Positions 1-8,305 of a stretch of DNA of 12,318 nt are shown here, in pieces. The stretch is from Methylobacter sp. GTDB taxonomy: Bacteria; Pseudomonadota; Gammaproteobacteria; Methylococcales; Methylomonadaceae. The translations under genes and the position numbers were made by a program. The DNA is taken from contig PMJA01000233.1 of NCBI GenBank assembly GCA_003158415.1, positions 5,600 through 17,917 of the forward strand, written 5' to 3'. How positions within the stretch are numbered: position 1 is the first letter of the stretch; the number at the start of each line of letters is the position of its first letter. Below the pieces are notes generated by a model that was given only the letters and a program-made list of their open reading frames with translations, did no database searches and had not been told where the DNA came from.

Positions 1-2
1 TT

Positions 3-182
3 GAAGTTCTGAAATCAACGGTTATGACTACCCGGGCGCTATTTTTACATTTTAAATACACCACCCAGATCCAATCCTGGGCAGTCAGCCATAAAAAAAC
101 ACGGCTTATTTTAAACGATGCGCTGACTGATGAAGATTATCGTCGGCTTATCGTTAAATTGAAAACGACCGCTATAAAATAG
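3..182 (+). CDS. C-terminal fragment of a YgfX/CptA-like small protein (partial)
   Basis: An open frame enters from the left edge and ends at the TAG at 180-182, giving 59 visible residues. The tail reads as a beta-rich stretch (VMTTRALFLHFK), then a charged turn, then LILNDALTDEDYRRLIVKLK. That resembles the C-terminus of the YgfX/CptA family (DUF1434), in which a hydrophobic strand is followed by a D-(A/S)-(L/M)-x-x-x-(D/E)-(F/W/Y)-R-x-L-R motif. In E. coli, YgfX is an inner-membrane protein encoded beside SdhE; the membrane segments would lie upstream of this window. The match is by eye and short. No miaA, the more usual neighbour of hfq, is visible. The first in-frame ATG is at 24, but the frame is open to the edge, so I treat the gene as truncated by the window. 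Confidence 0.45.
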   Translation, partial: EVLKSTVMTTRALFLHFKYTTQIQSWAVSHKKTRLILNDALTDEDYRRLIVKLKTTAIK

Positions 183-243
183 GCGCAACTCAAGGCGTCT
201 GCTGATAAAATCGTCAACTAAAAACAGGGCATTTAAGTTTAAT

Positions 244-272
244 TTGTATTGACTTGTAATTACAGTTATCTT
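244..272 (+). promoter_or_regulatory. possible sigma-70 promoter for hfq
   Basis: TTGTAT (244-249) and TATCTT (267-272) are separated by 17 bases in an AT-rich gap, about 37 bases upstream of the hfq start. Both hexamers are imperfect, so this is only a candidate. The gap between the upstream stop (182) and hfq (310) holds no other obvious element. Confidence 0.25.
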
Positions 273-309
273 AAGCAGCATTTAATTAGAATAATAAAGG
301 AGAAATCGG

Positions 310-549
310 ATGTCTAAGGGCCAAAATTTGCAGGACAATTTTCTAAATTCACTCAGAAAAGAACATACGCCTGTATCAATTTTTCTTGTTAACGGCATAA
401 AGTTACAAGGAAAAGTCGACTCATTTGATCAGTATGTGATCATGCTGAAAAATACCATCAGTCAAATGGTCTATAAACACGCCATATCAACGATAGTGCC
501 CAGCAAGGCCGTCAAAATGACGCGTGACGACGAAGTCGGCGGCGAATAG
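310..549 (+). CDS. hfq: RNA chaperone Hfq
   Basis: Hfq is a hexameric Sm-like protein that pairs small regulatory RNAs with mRNAs and affects their stability and translation. The 79 residues begin [18 protein letters not shown], followed by an intact Sm1 region (about 23-46, [24 protein letters not shown]) and Sm2 (about 52-66), including the proximal-face YKH motif at Y55-K56-H57. Q8 and the rim R16-K17 pair are present. The C-terminal tail is short and acidic (DDEVGGE), shorter than in E. coli (102 aa) and close to the length in many other gammaproteobacteria. The ATG is preceded by a good Shine-Dalgarno, AAAGGAG, at 297-303. hflX starts 36 bases after the stop, the same order as in the E. 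coli hfq-hflX-hflK-hflC cluster, so co-transcription is likely. The family assignment is very secure. Confidence 0.97.
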   Translation: MSKGQNLQDNFLNSLRKEHTPVSIFLVNGIKLQGKVDSFDQYVIMLKNTISQMVYKHAISTIVPSKAVKMTRDDEVGGE

Positions 550-585
550 TGCCGACATTCACAGGCCTATTTAGGGAGCAGTTTA

Positions 586-1866
586 TTGTTTGATCGTCCC
601 GATTCAGGTGAACGGGCTGTGCTTGTTCACCTCACTTTCCGTTCCGGGCAGGAAGATCTTTTAGAATTAAAAGAGCTGGCAAAATCTGCCGGAACCGATC
701 CTGTTCATGTCGTCACCGGCAGTCGCAAACGTCCCGATTCAAAATATTTTGTCGGTAAAGGCAAGCTTGATGAGCTTAAAACGGCTATAGAAACCTATTC
801 CGCCGACGTTGTTTTATTTAACCATCCGCTAGCGCCCAGCCAGGAAAGAAACCTCGAAGGCGCTTTGGGCGTTCGTGTGGTTGACAGAAACGGTCTGATT
901 CTCGACATATTCGCCCAACGCGCGCAATCCTTTGAAGGCAAGCTACAGGTTGAGCTGGCGCAATTAAAGCATCTATCCACCCGACTGGTCAGGGGCTGGA
1001 CGCATTTGGAGCGCCAAAAAGGCGGCATAGGTCTACGCGGCCCCGGCGAAACCCAATTGGAAACCGACCGGCGGCTGTTGGGTTTGCGTATCAAACAGAT
1101 TCAGCAGCGCTTGGACAAGGTCGATAAGCAGCGGCATCAAGGCCGCAGCAAACGGAAAAAAGCCGAAATCCCCTCCGTTTCTTTAGTGGGTTACACCAAT
1201 GCGGGTAAATCCACGTTATTTAACGCGCTGACCGGTGCCGATATTTACACGGCAGACCAACTGTTTGCCACCCTGGATCCCACCTTACGCAGTTGTCAGC
1301 TGCCGAACAGCAGTGAGATCGTACTCGCCGATACGGTGGGGTTTATCCGTCACCTGCCGCATGAATTGGTGGCGGCATTCAAATCGACGCTACAGGAAGC
1401 CAGCGAAGCCGATTTGCTGCTGCATGTTATTGATGCGCACAGCGAGGATCGGGAGGAAATTATTGTCCAGGTCAATCAGGTGCTGGAAGACATAGAGGCT
1501 GATAAAATCAGGCAGCTTGAAGTCTACAATAAAATCGATTTATTGGATAACATTCAGCCGCACATTGATCGGGATGAGGTCGGCAATCCGGTTCGAGTCT
1601 GGTTATCCGCTGAAACCGGCGTCGGTGTCGATCTGCTTTATCAGGTATTAGCGGAGCTGTTTTCGACGACTAAAATCAAAAAACGCTGTTATTTACGGCC
1701 CGATCAAGGCAATATCAGGGCAAAATTATTTACTTGCGCAAAAATAATCGACGAGCATATTGATGACTTCGGCGCGAATGAATTAGTCATTGAAATTGAT
1801 GCTAGGTATTTGGGTCTATTAAAAGACGTAAAAACTGAAGATTATGAGACGCAAGGTAAAAGCTAA
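586..1866 (+). CDS. hflX: GTPase HflX (ribosome-associated, TTG start)
   Basis: HflX is a TRAFAC-class GTPase that binds the 50S subunit and splits or rescues stalled 70S ribosomes, notably under heat stress. The 426 residues equal the E. coli length. The N-terminal HflX domain ends in a glycine-rich segment, RGPGETQLETDRR (151-163), followed by a basic helical linker (about 164-193). The G domain shows G1 GYTNAGKST (202-210), G3 DTVGF (249-253) and G4 NKID (315-318). Translation appears to start at TTG (586-588), giving MFDRPDSGERAVLVHL, the family-typical N-terminus, with AGGGAG at 573-578 seven bases upstream; no ATG or GTG in frame would keep this conserved start. The last codons run into a heptamer-built inverted repeat (1849-1923), so the C-terminal residues TQGKS are probably not conserved. 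Confidence 0.97.
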   Translation: MFDRPDSGERAVLVHLTFRSGQEDLLELKELAKSAGTDPVHVVTGSRKRPDSKYFVGKGKLDELKTAIETYSADVVLFNHPLAPSQERNLEGALGVRVVDRNGLILDIFAQRAQSFEGKLQVELAQLKHLSTRLVRGWTHLERQKGGIGLRGPGETQLETDRRLLGLRIKQIQQRLDKVDKQRHQGRSKRKKAEIPSVSLVGYTNAGKSTLFNALTGADIYTADQLFATLDPTLRSCQLPNSSEIVLADTVGFIRHLPHELVAAFKSTLQEASEADLLLHVIDAHSEDREEIIVQVNQVLEDIEADKIRQLEVYNKIDLLDNIQPHIDRDEVGNPVRVWLSAETGVGVDLLYQVLAELFSTTKIKKRCYLRPDQGNIRAKLFTCAKIIDEHIDDFGANELVIEIDARYLGLLKDVKTEDYETQGKS

Positions 1867-1923
1867 AAGGCTAAAGGTAAAACAACTACTTTCACCTTTT
1901 GCCTTGCGCCTTTCGCCTTTTTA
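1849..1923. repeat. inverted repeat built of degenerate heptamers, end of hflX
   Basis: Two 35-base arms, each readable as five 7-mers, face each other around AACTA (1884-1888). The right arm reads CTTTCAC, CTTTTGC, CTTGCGC, CTTTCGC, CTTTTTA (1889-1923). The left arm, read on the - strand from its inner end, continues with CTTTAGC, CTTTTAG, CTTTTAC, CTTGCGT. The best pairing joins 1850-1862 with 1896-1908: 12 of 13 positions are Watson-Crick and the other is G-U in RNA. The structure overlaps the last hflX codons and ends in a T-rich run. It may attenuate or stabilise mRNA between hflX and hflK, or be a copy of a dispersed chromosomal repeat. A TAGAAT hexamer at 1935-1940 just beyond could be a -10 element for hflK, though no good -35 accompanies it. 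Confidence 0.7.
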
Positions 1924-1995
1924 AAGATTTGCGATAGAATACCAATAAACATCCTGCGGGATAAATTAATCAGCAATCCAATATGGAGCATAAGT

Positions 1996-3219
1996 ATGTC
2001 GTGGAATGAACCTGGCGGCGATAAAAAAGACCCCTGGAGCGGTCGAGGCGACCAAAAAGGGCCTCCAGACTTAGATGAAGCTATACGCTCATTACAAGAA
2101 AAACTGGGTAAATTTTTTGGCGGCGGCAACGACGGCGATAACGAAGGATCGCCCAGAAATTTTTCTTCCGGCGCATCCATGAAAAGTTTGGGTTTTATTG
2201 CCGGTGGCGTATTTATTATATGGGGCTTAAGCGGCTTTTATATCGTTGATGAAGGTAATCATGGCGTTGTAACGCGCTTTGGTAAATACATTAACATCAC
2301 CCAGTCCGGCTTAAATTGGCACTTACCTGCCCCTATTGAGCGGGTCGACATCGTCAATGTAAAACAACAACGCTATATTGAAGTCGGTTACCGCAGCGGC
2401 GGCAGCGAGCAAGTTACCGGCTCGGTGCCTAAAGAAGCCTTGATGTTAACCAAAGATGAAAATTACGTGGATGTGCGTCTGGCGGTTCAATATCAGGTCA
2501 AAGACGCCCAGCAATTTATCTTTAATGTTGTTAATCCAGCATTGACGTTAAAACAGGTTACCGAAAGTGCACTACGCGGCGTAGTCGGCAGCAGCGCAAT
2601 GGACTTTGTATTAACCCAGGGCCGCAGTGAAATTGTGACGCTGATAAGAAAAGAACTCCAGGATGTCATGGATAGCTATCAATCAGGCATACAAATTACC
2701 AGTGTCAATCTACAAGATGCGCAACCGCCGGAACAGGTGCAAAACTCATTTGAAGACGCCATTAAAGCGCGTGAAGATGAGCAACGTTTAATTAATGAGG
2801 CGGAAGCCTACTCTAACGACGTGGTACCGAAAGCGCGCGGTGCCGCCGCCAGAAAGATCCAGGAAGCTGAAGGTTATAAAGAACAAGTCATAGCTCAAGC
2901 GCAAGGTGAAACCAACCGCTTTACTAAATTACTGACTGAATATACCAAGGCACCCGATGTAACCCGCAAGCGTCTTTATATCGAAGCGATGGAATCGACA
3001 TTAGCTAACACCAATACGGTAATGGTTGATGTTAAAGGCGGAAATAATATGCTTTATTTACCGTTAGATAAAATGATGCAGCATCAAACTTCTACGCAAT
3101 CGCCCATGAACATACCAGCAGGCGCGGCCGATCAAGCCCAATCCCAACCCGTGACAGTACCGGAACAAGCTGTTGACCGCCCGGCAACGCGCGGACGTGA
3201 CTCAAGGGGACGCCAATGA
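1996..3219 (+). CDS. hflK: FtsH modulator HflK (SPFH membrane protein)
   Basis: HflK forms, with HflC, a large inner-membrane cage around the AAA protease FtsH and modulates its access to membrane substrates. The 407 residues (E. coli 419) start with a glycine-rich cytoplasmic head, MSWNEPGGDKKDPWSGRG and a GGGNDGDN run. A single transmembrane helix follows at about 64-84 (SLGFIAGGVFIIWGLSGFYIV). The SPFH/band 7 domain comes next, beginning DEGNHGVVTRFGKY, and then a long helical, Ala/Glu/Gln-rich segment (about 255-320). The end is a Pro/Gln/Arg-rich, probably disordered tail (RGRDSRGRQ). The ATG has GGAG at 1985-1988 at good spacing. The stop overlaps the hflC start (ATGA at 3216-3219), which indicates translational coupling and fits equimolar HflK-HflC assembly. 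It lies 129 bases after hflX, with a hairpin-forming repeat between. Confidence 0.96.
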   Translation: MSWNEPGGDKKDPWSGRGDQKGPPDLDEAIRSLQEKLGKFFGGGNDGDNEGSPRNFSSGASMKSLGFIAGGVFIIWGLSGFYIVDEGNHGVVTRFGKYINITQSGLNWHLPAPIERVDIVNVKQQRYIEVGYRSGGSEQVTGSVPKEALMLTKDENYVDVRLAVQYQVKDAQQFIFNVVNPALTLKQVTESALRGVVGSSAMDFVLTQGRSEIVTLIRKELQDVMDSYQSGIQITSVNLQDAQPPEQVQNSFEDAIKAREDEQRLINEAEAYSNDVVPKARGAAARKIQEAEGYKEQVIAQAQGETNRFTKLLTEYTKAPDVTRKRLYIEAMESTLANTNTVMVDVKGGNNMLYLPLDKMMQHQTSTQSPMNIPAGAADQAQSQPVTVPEQAVDRPATRGRDSRGRQ

Positions 3220-4070
3220 CACCCAATAAAATCTTATTAGGCTTGGCCGCATTATTGCTTGTCGGCATGATGTCTGTGTTTACCGTTAATCAAACAGAAA
3301 AGGCGATCAAATTCCAGTTAGGTGAGATTGTAAAAAACGATTACGAACCCGGACTGCATTTTAAATTACCTTTTATCAACAATATCAGGAAATTTGATGC
3401 CCGCATTCAAACTATGGATGCAAAACCTGAACGTTTTTTAACCGCTGAAAAGAAAAATGTTATTGTTGATTCTTTCGTTAAATGGCGTATCGGTAACGTA
3501 AGCACTTTTTATACGACTGTTGCCGGTGATATAGATCAGGCTAATTTACGGCTGGATCAAATCATTAAAGACGCTTTCCGCAGTGAATTTAGCAAACGCA
3601 ATATTAAACAACTGATTTCAACGGATCGTAGCGCCATACGCGAGATTTTAACCAATAATTCCAAGGAAGTTGCTGCGGCTTTAGGCATGGAAATTGTTGA
3701 TGTGCAGGTTATGCGCATTGATTTACCGCCCGAAGTCAGCAGTTCCGTATTCCGTAGAATGGAGGCCGAACGTGAACGGGTGGCGCGTGAATTCCGTTCG
3801 CAAGGTGCAGAAGCTGCCGAAAGGATACGCGCCGATGCCGACAGACAGCGCGTTGTTACGCTGGCTAATGCATTTCGCGATGCGGAAACACTGCGCGGCG
3901 AGGGTGACGCCACATCGGCGGACATTTACGCCCAGGCTTACGGCGCCAATACTGAGTTTTTTACTTTTTACCGCAGCTTAAATGCTTATAAAAAGACCTT
4001 CTCAAGTTCCAGCGTGATGGTGCTGGATCCTGATTCCGATTTCTTTCAGTATTTTAAGAAACAAAAGTAG
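3216..4070 (+). CDS. hflC: FtsH modulator HflC (SPFH membrane protein)
   Basis: HflC is the partner of HflK in the FtsH-modulating HflKC complex. The 284 residues are shorter than E. coli HflC (334). They begin with a single N-terminal transmembrane helix (about 5-24, ILLGLAALLLVGMMSVFTV), followed by the typical VNQTEKAIKFQLGEIV entry to the SPFH domain. Conserved-looking SPFH segments include EPGLHFKLPFINNIRKFDAR and the helical MEAERERVAREFRSQGAEAAERIRADADR coiled region (about 181-210). The C-terminus is SSVMVLDPDSDFFQYFKK, as in relatives. The start ATG overlaps the hflK stop and is preceded by AAGGGGA at 3204-3210. A terminator-like hairpin follows 11 bases after the stop, marking a probable end of the hfq-hflXKC unit. 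Confidence 0.96.
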   Translation: MTPNKILLGLAALLLVGMMSVFTVNQTEKAIKFQLGEIVKNDYEPGLHFKLPFINNIRKFDARIQTMDAKPERFLTAEKKNVIVDSFVKWRIGNVSTFYTTVAGDIDQANLRLDQIIKDAFRSEFSKRNIKQLISTDRSAIREILTNNSKEVAAALGMEIVDVQVMRIDLPPEVSSSVFRRMEAERERVAREFRSQGAEAAERIRADADRQRVVTLANAFRDAETLRGEGDATSADIYAQAYGANTEFFTFYRSLNAYKKTFSSSSVMVLDPDSDFFQYFKKQK

Positions 4071-4081
4071 ATTGGCAATAG

Positions 4082-4110
4082 GGTGGGCAATGCTTTTCTG
4101 CCCACCTTTT
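4082..4110 (+). terminator. probable intrinsic terminator after hflC
   Basis: GGTGGGCA (4082-4089) pairs perfectly with TGCCCACC (4099-4106) across a 9-base loop and is followed directly by TTTT and an AT-rich stretch. The right arm can instead pair downstream: CCCACCTT (4101-4108) matches AAGGTGGG (4118-4125), so two exclusive hairpins are possible. Confidence 0.65.
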
Positions 4111-4157
4111 ATATTACAAGGTGGGTAAAAAGTTTGCCAGCCTACTTTCAAAATATA

Positions 4158-4187
4158 AAAACGCTCCGCTTGCGGGGCGTTTTGTTT
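4158..4187 (+). terminator. strong terminator-like hairpin directly before hisZ
   Basis: ACGCTCCGC (4161-4169) pairs with GCGGGGCGT (4172-4180) with one G-U, extended by AAA (4158-4160) against TTT (4181-4183). The innermost pair would open to give a CTTG loop. Both flanks (A run and T run) suit bidirectional termination. It lies only about 18-20 bases before the likely hisZ ATG, leaving little room for a separate promoter after it. Confidence 0.65.
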
Positions 4188-4204
4188 GAGTGGACACACA
4201 AAAC

Positions 4205-6701
<2,497 letters not shown>

Positions 6702-6710
6702 AGCATCGCT

Positions 6711-6944
6711 ATGACCAGCCTCACTTTTTTAGGCGCAACAGGACAGGTGACCGGCTCCTGTTATTTACTGGAAACCGGCAATCATCGCATATTGCTGGAA
6801 TGCGGTTTGTTTCAGGGCTCTAAGGAAACAGAAAAGCAAAATGCCGCCGACTTTCCTTGCAAACCTGCTTTAACCGCACTGGATGGAATGCCAATATTCC
6901 CAAGGTTGGGGAACGAATTACGATTTAGGGTAATCCACTTTTAA
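6711..6944 (+). pseudogene. truncated MBL-fold RNA-processing nuclease-like gene (5' remnant)
   Basis: The first 58 codons encode a clear N-terminus of the metallo-beta-lactamase-fold exonuclease/RNA-processing family (YSH1-like, with beta-CASP): MTSLTFLGATGQVTGSCYLLE, then RILLECGLFQGSKE, then KPALTALD. Full-length members, usually about 450 residues or more, continue immediately with a strand ending in the metal-binding HxHxDH. Here the similarity stops at D58 (6882-6884). The next 19 residues, up to the TAA at 6942-6944, are unrelated and translate a palindromic sequence (6885-6916). Neither the HxHxDH motif nor any downstream domain is visible in any frame nearby, so the protein cannot be an active nuclease. 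The start is 9 bases after the purA stop. The 3' part was evidently lost to insertion or deletion. A short expressed peptide is possible but unlikely. Confidence 0.8.
6885..6916. repeat. degenerate palindrome at the gene-truncation point
   Basis: TTCCCAA (6897-6903) faces TTGGGGAA (6906-6913), pairing except for one extra G, and GGAAT (6885-6889) faces ATTCC (6896-6900). Its layout (a GCCAA, then TTCCC...GGGAACGA) recalls dispersed palindromes in gammaproteobacterial genomes; that resemblance is from memory. It starts exactly where MBL-family similarity ends. Confidence 0.5.
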
Positions 6945-7066
6945 TGTAGGTTTGTCGACTAAAAAAGAACAAGCCTTTCGACAACACCCGTTTTATGCGA
7001 TTCCAACATCTACCGAATAGTCAAAAATAAACGAACTCGGCTTGACTTTTATCAGAGTATCTTGTA

Positions 7067-7141
7067 TGTTGATTCAAACCCTGCTATGTGCGCTACCGTA
7101 CTGACTGCAGTTAATTTTACCACTAGACTGACCTTTAAGGT
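7067..7141. repeat. 75-base direct repeat, copy A
   Basis: This stretch matches copy B (7180-7254) at 67 of 75 positions without gaps. The first 52 bases differ at only two places; the other six differences fall in the last 23. The flanks outside the 75 bases are unrelated. Its last four bases (7138-7141) form the start of the REP-like palindrome. Confidence 0.9.
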
Positions 7142-7168
7142 CGGGTTACGCTATCGCTAACCCGACCT
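7138..7168. repeat. REP-like perfect palindrome
   Basis: AGGTCGGGTTA (7138-7148) and TAACCCGACCT (7158-7168) form a perfect 11-base inverted repeat around CGCTATCGC. The form (GTAGG)TCGGGTTAGCG...CGTAACCCGACC, read on the - strand, is a widespread REP-like palindrome type in proteobacteria, often linked to REP-associated tyrosine transposases. The family link is from memory. No transposase gene is present here. Confidence 0.75.
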
Positions 7169-7179
7169 ACGACTACGAC

Positions 7180-7254
7180 TGTTGCTTCAAACCCTGCTAT
7201 GTGCGCTACCGTACTGAGTGCAGTTAATTTTGCGACTAAACTAATCTTTAATGT
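7180..7254. repeat. 75-base direct repeat, copy B
   Basis: This is the second copy of the 7067-7141 repeat, offset by 113 bases. It ends one base before the TTGACG candidate -35 hexamer (7256-7261) of the DUF3494 gene, so it may lie in that gene's control region. Confidence 0.9.
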
Positions 7255-7255
7255 A

Positions 7256-7283
7256 TTGACGTGATCCCGGTCTCGTCTCAAAT
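7256..7283 (+). promoter_or_regulatory. candidate sigma-70 promoter of the DUF3494 gene
   Basis: TTGACG (7256-7261) matches the -35 consensus at 5 of 6. TCAAAT (7278-7283), 16 bases on, matches the -10 at 4 of 6. A start near 7290 would give a leader of about 30 bases containing AGGAG at 7313-7317. Confidence 0.4.
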
Positions 7284-7320
7284 TTGCTTAAGTTATTTCG
7301 TGCTCGTTCCTTAGGAGTCT

Positions 7321-8181
7321 ATGATGAAAAAAATAAAACACCTGTCGATACTGCCATTGGCAATCATTGGAGTGCTTTACGGCACTTCGCCAGCATTTGC
7401 GACGCCATTTCTGGGTACGGCGCAGAGCTTCGCGGTTCTGGGTGCCTCGACGGTGACCAATACCGGCTCGACCACCCTCTGGGGGGATCTGGGTCTCTAC
7501 CCAGGCCCTTCGATCACTGGCTTGGGGAGCATTACCCAGACAGGAACGGTACATCAAACTGATGCGGTCGCGCAGCAGGCTCAGGTTGATGCCACCACTG
7601 CATACAATGTTCTTGCAGGTCAGTCGGTCACTAGCAGCCTGACTGGTCAGGATCTCGGTGGACTCACGCTCACTCCCGGCGTCTATTTCTTTTCGTCGTC
7701 GGCTCAATTGACGGGGGCGCTCACTCTCAACTTCCAAGGCAATCCCAATGCGCTCTTCGTATTCCAGATCGGGAGCACACTCACGACCGCAAGCGGCTCG
7801 AGTGTCAACGTGGTCAATGGCGGCGGTGCAAATGACGGCGTGTTTTGGCAGGTCGGCAGCTCAGCGACTCTGGGAACCAGCACGGTCTTCGCAGGAAATA
7901 TACTCGCGCACACAGCCATTACCCTAGATACCACCGCAAAGATTCTGTGCGGTAGGGCCATCGCGCTAACTGCTGCGGTGACAATGGATACCAACACTAT
8001 CTCCGACAATTGCAACGGTTACGATGGCGGCACCGTCCCCGCCCGCACCGACTTCGGCAGCGTCGGCTTCAGCGGCGGCTTCTCTGGATCTTCACCTGTT
8101 CCCGAGCCAGCCACACTGGCGCTCCTAGTAGCTGGACTTGGATTCATGGGACTCGGATATCGTCCACGTCGACACGGTTGA
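7321..8181 (+). CDS. secreted DUF3494 (ice-binding-like) protein with PEP-CTERM anchor
   Basis: This is an exported beta-solenoid protein of the DUF3494/IBP-1 family, some members of which bind ice and inhibit recrystallisation. Residues 1-27 form a signal peptide (KKIKH, hydrophobic core, AFA cleavage before T28). The domain spans about 28-235, with [60 protein letters not shown] and [23 protein letters not shown], all typical of the family. C210 and C231 could form a disulfide. A Gly/Ser linker leads to a PEP-CTERM sorting signal: VPEP at 260-263, a hydrophobic helix (264-280) and RPRR (281-284), so exosortase/EpsH processing in the outer layers is expected. AGGAG (7313-7317) is three bases from ATG 7321 and six from ATG 7324; the second may be the true start. 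The gene is visibly GC-richer than its neighbours (39 of 60 bases at 7441-7500), suggesting transfer. Ice binding itself is unproven. Confidence 0.9.
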   Translation: MMKKIKHLSILPLAIIGVLYGTSPAFATPFLGTAQSFAVLGASTVTNTGSTTLWGDLGLYPGPSITGLGSITQTGTVHQTDAVAQQAQVDATTAYNVLAGQSVTSSLTGQDLGGLTLTPGVYFFSSSAQLTGALTLNFQGNPNALFVFQIGSTLTTASGSSVNVVNGGGANDGVFWQVGSSATLGTSTVFAGNILAHTAITLDTTAKILCGRAIALTAAVTMDTNTISDNCNGYDGGTVPARTDFGSVGFSGGFSGSSPVPEPATLALLVAGLGFMGLGYRPRRHG

Positions 8182-8253
8182 GATAAAAGGCCGCCATGAT
8201 ACACCCCCCCGTTTAGGTGACCATAAGGGGTACTTCTAAAATAAGTAAGCCTT

Positions 8254-8279
8254 GTCGGGCACGAAAAGATGTGTCCGAC
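8254..8279. repeat. hairpin between the convergent DUF3494 and esterase genes
   Basis: GTCGGGCAC (8254-8262) pairs with GTGTCCGAC (8271-8279), eight Watson-Crick pairs and one G-U, around an 8-base loop. No T run follows on the + strand, so it is not a standard terminator. Placed between converging genes, it could be another REP-like palindrome or a transcript-end stabiliser. A smaller TACTT/AAGTA repeat lies just before it (8231-8247). Confidence 0.55.
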
Positions 8280-8305
8280 CACTGGGCTAAACTCGCGCGA
8301 TACAA

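Larger units (their letters stand above)
6885..7320. other. repeat-rich non-coding stretch between the broken gene and the DUF3494 gene
   Basis: These 436 bases hold no credible gene. In order they contain: a degenerate palindrome (6885-6916); a short inverted repeat, TTGTCG 6952-6957 with CGACAA 6979-6984; direct repeat copy A (7067-7141); a REP-like palindrome (7138-7168); direct repeat copy B (7180-7254); a candidate promoter (7256-7283); and a ribosome-binding site (7313-7317). No transposase remnant could be read. Confidence 0.7.

Noticed and set aside
795..1094. A 99-codon open frame on the - strand inside hflX
   Set aside because: It lies wholly within a strongly conserved gene, has no ribosome site, and shows no family features.
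4190..4204. The GTG at 4190 considered as the hisZ start
   Set aside because: It would begin translation just after a terminator T run without a ribosome site and add residues not typical of HisZ; the ATG at 4205 fits the family.
7067..7254. The pair of 75-base repeats considered as a CRISPR array
   Set aside because: There are only two copies, each far longer than a CRISPR repeat and diverged at one end. The 38-base interval is filled by a palindrome, and there are no cas genes.
6885..7320. A search for transposase or integrase remnants, or the missing 3' part of the MBL gene
   Set aside because: No frame on either strand shows a recognisable transposase, integrase or MBL C-terminal motif. 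Only repeats and a candidate promoter were seen.
7288..7737. A 149-codon open frame on the - strand opposite the DUF3494 gene
   Set aside because: The + strand frame has a signal peptide, family motifs, a ribosome site and a sorting tail. The - strand frame is Arg/Ser-rich with no recognisable motif and is a shadow of GC-rich coding DNA.
8182..8305. A short open frame after the DUF3494 stop considered as a small gene
   Set aside because: No start with a ribosome site is present, and the sequence is dominated by hairpin arms and a C run.
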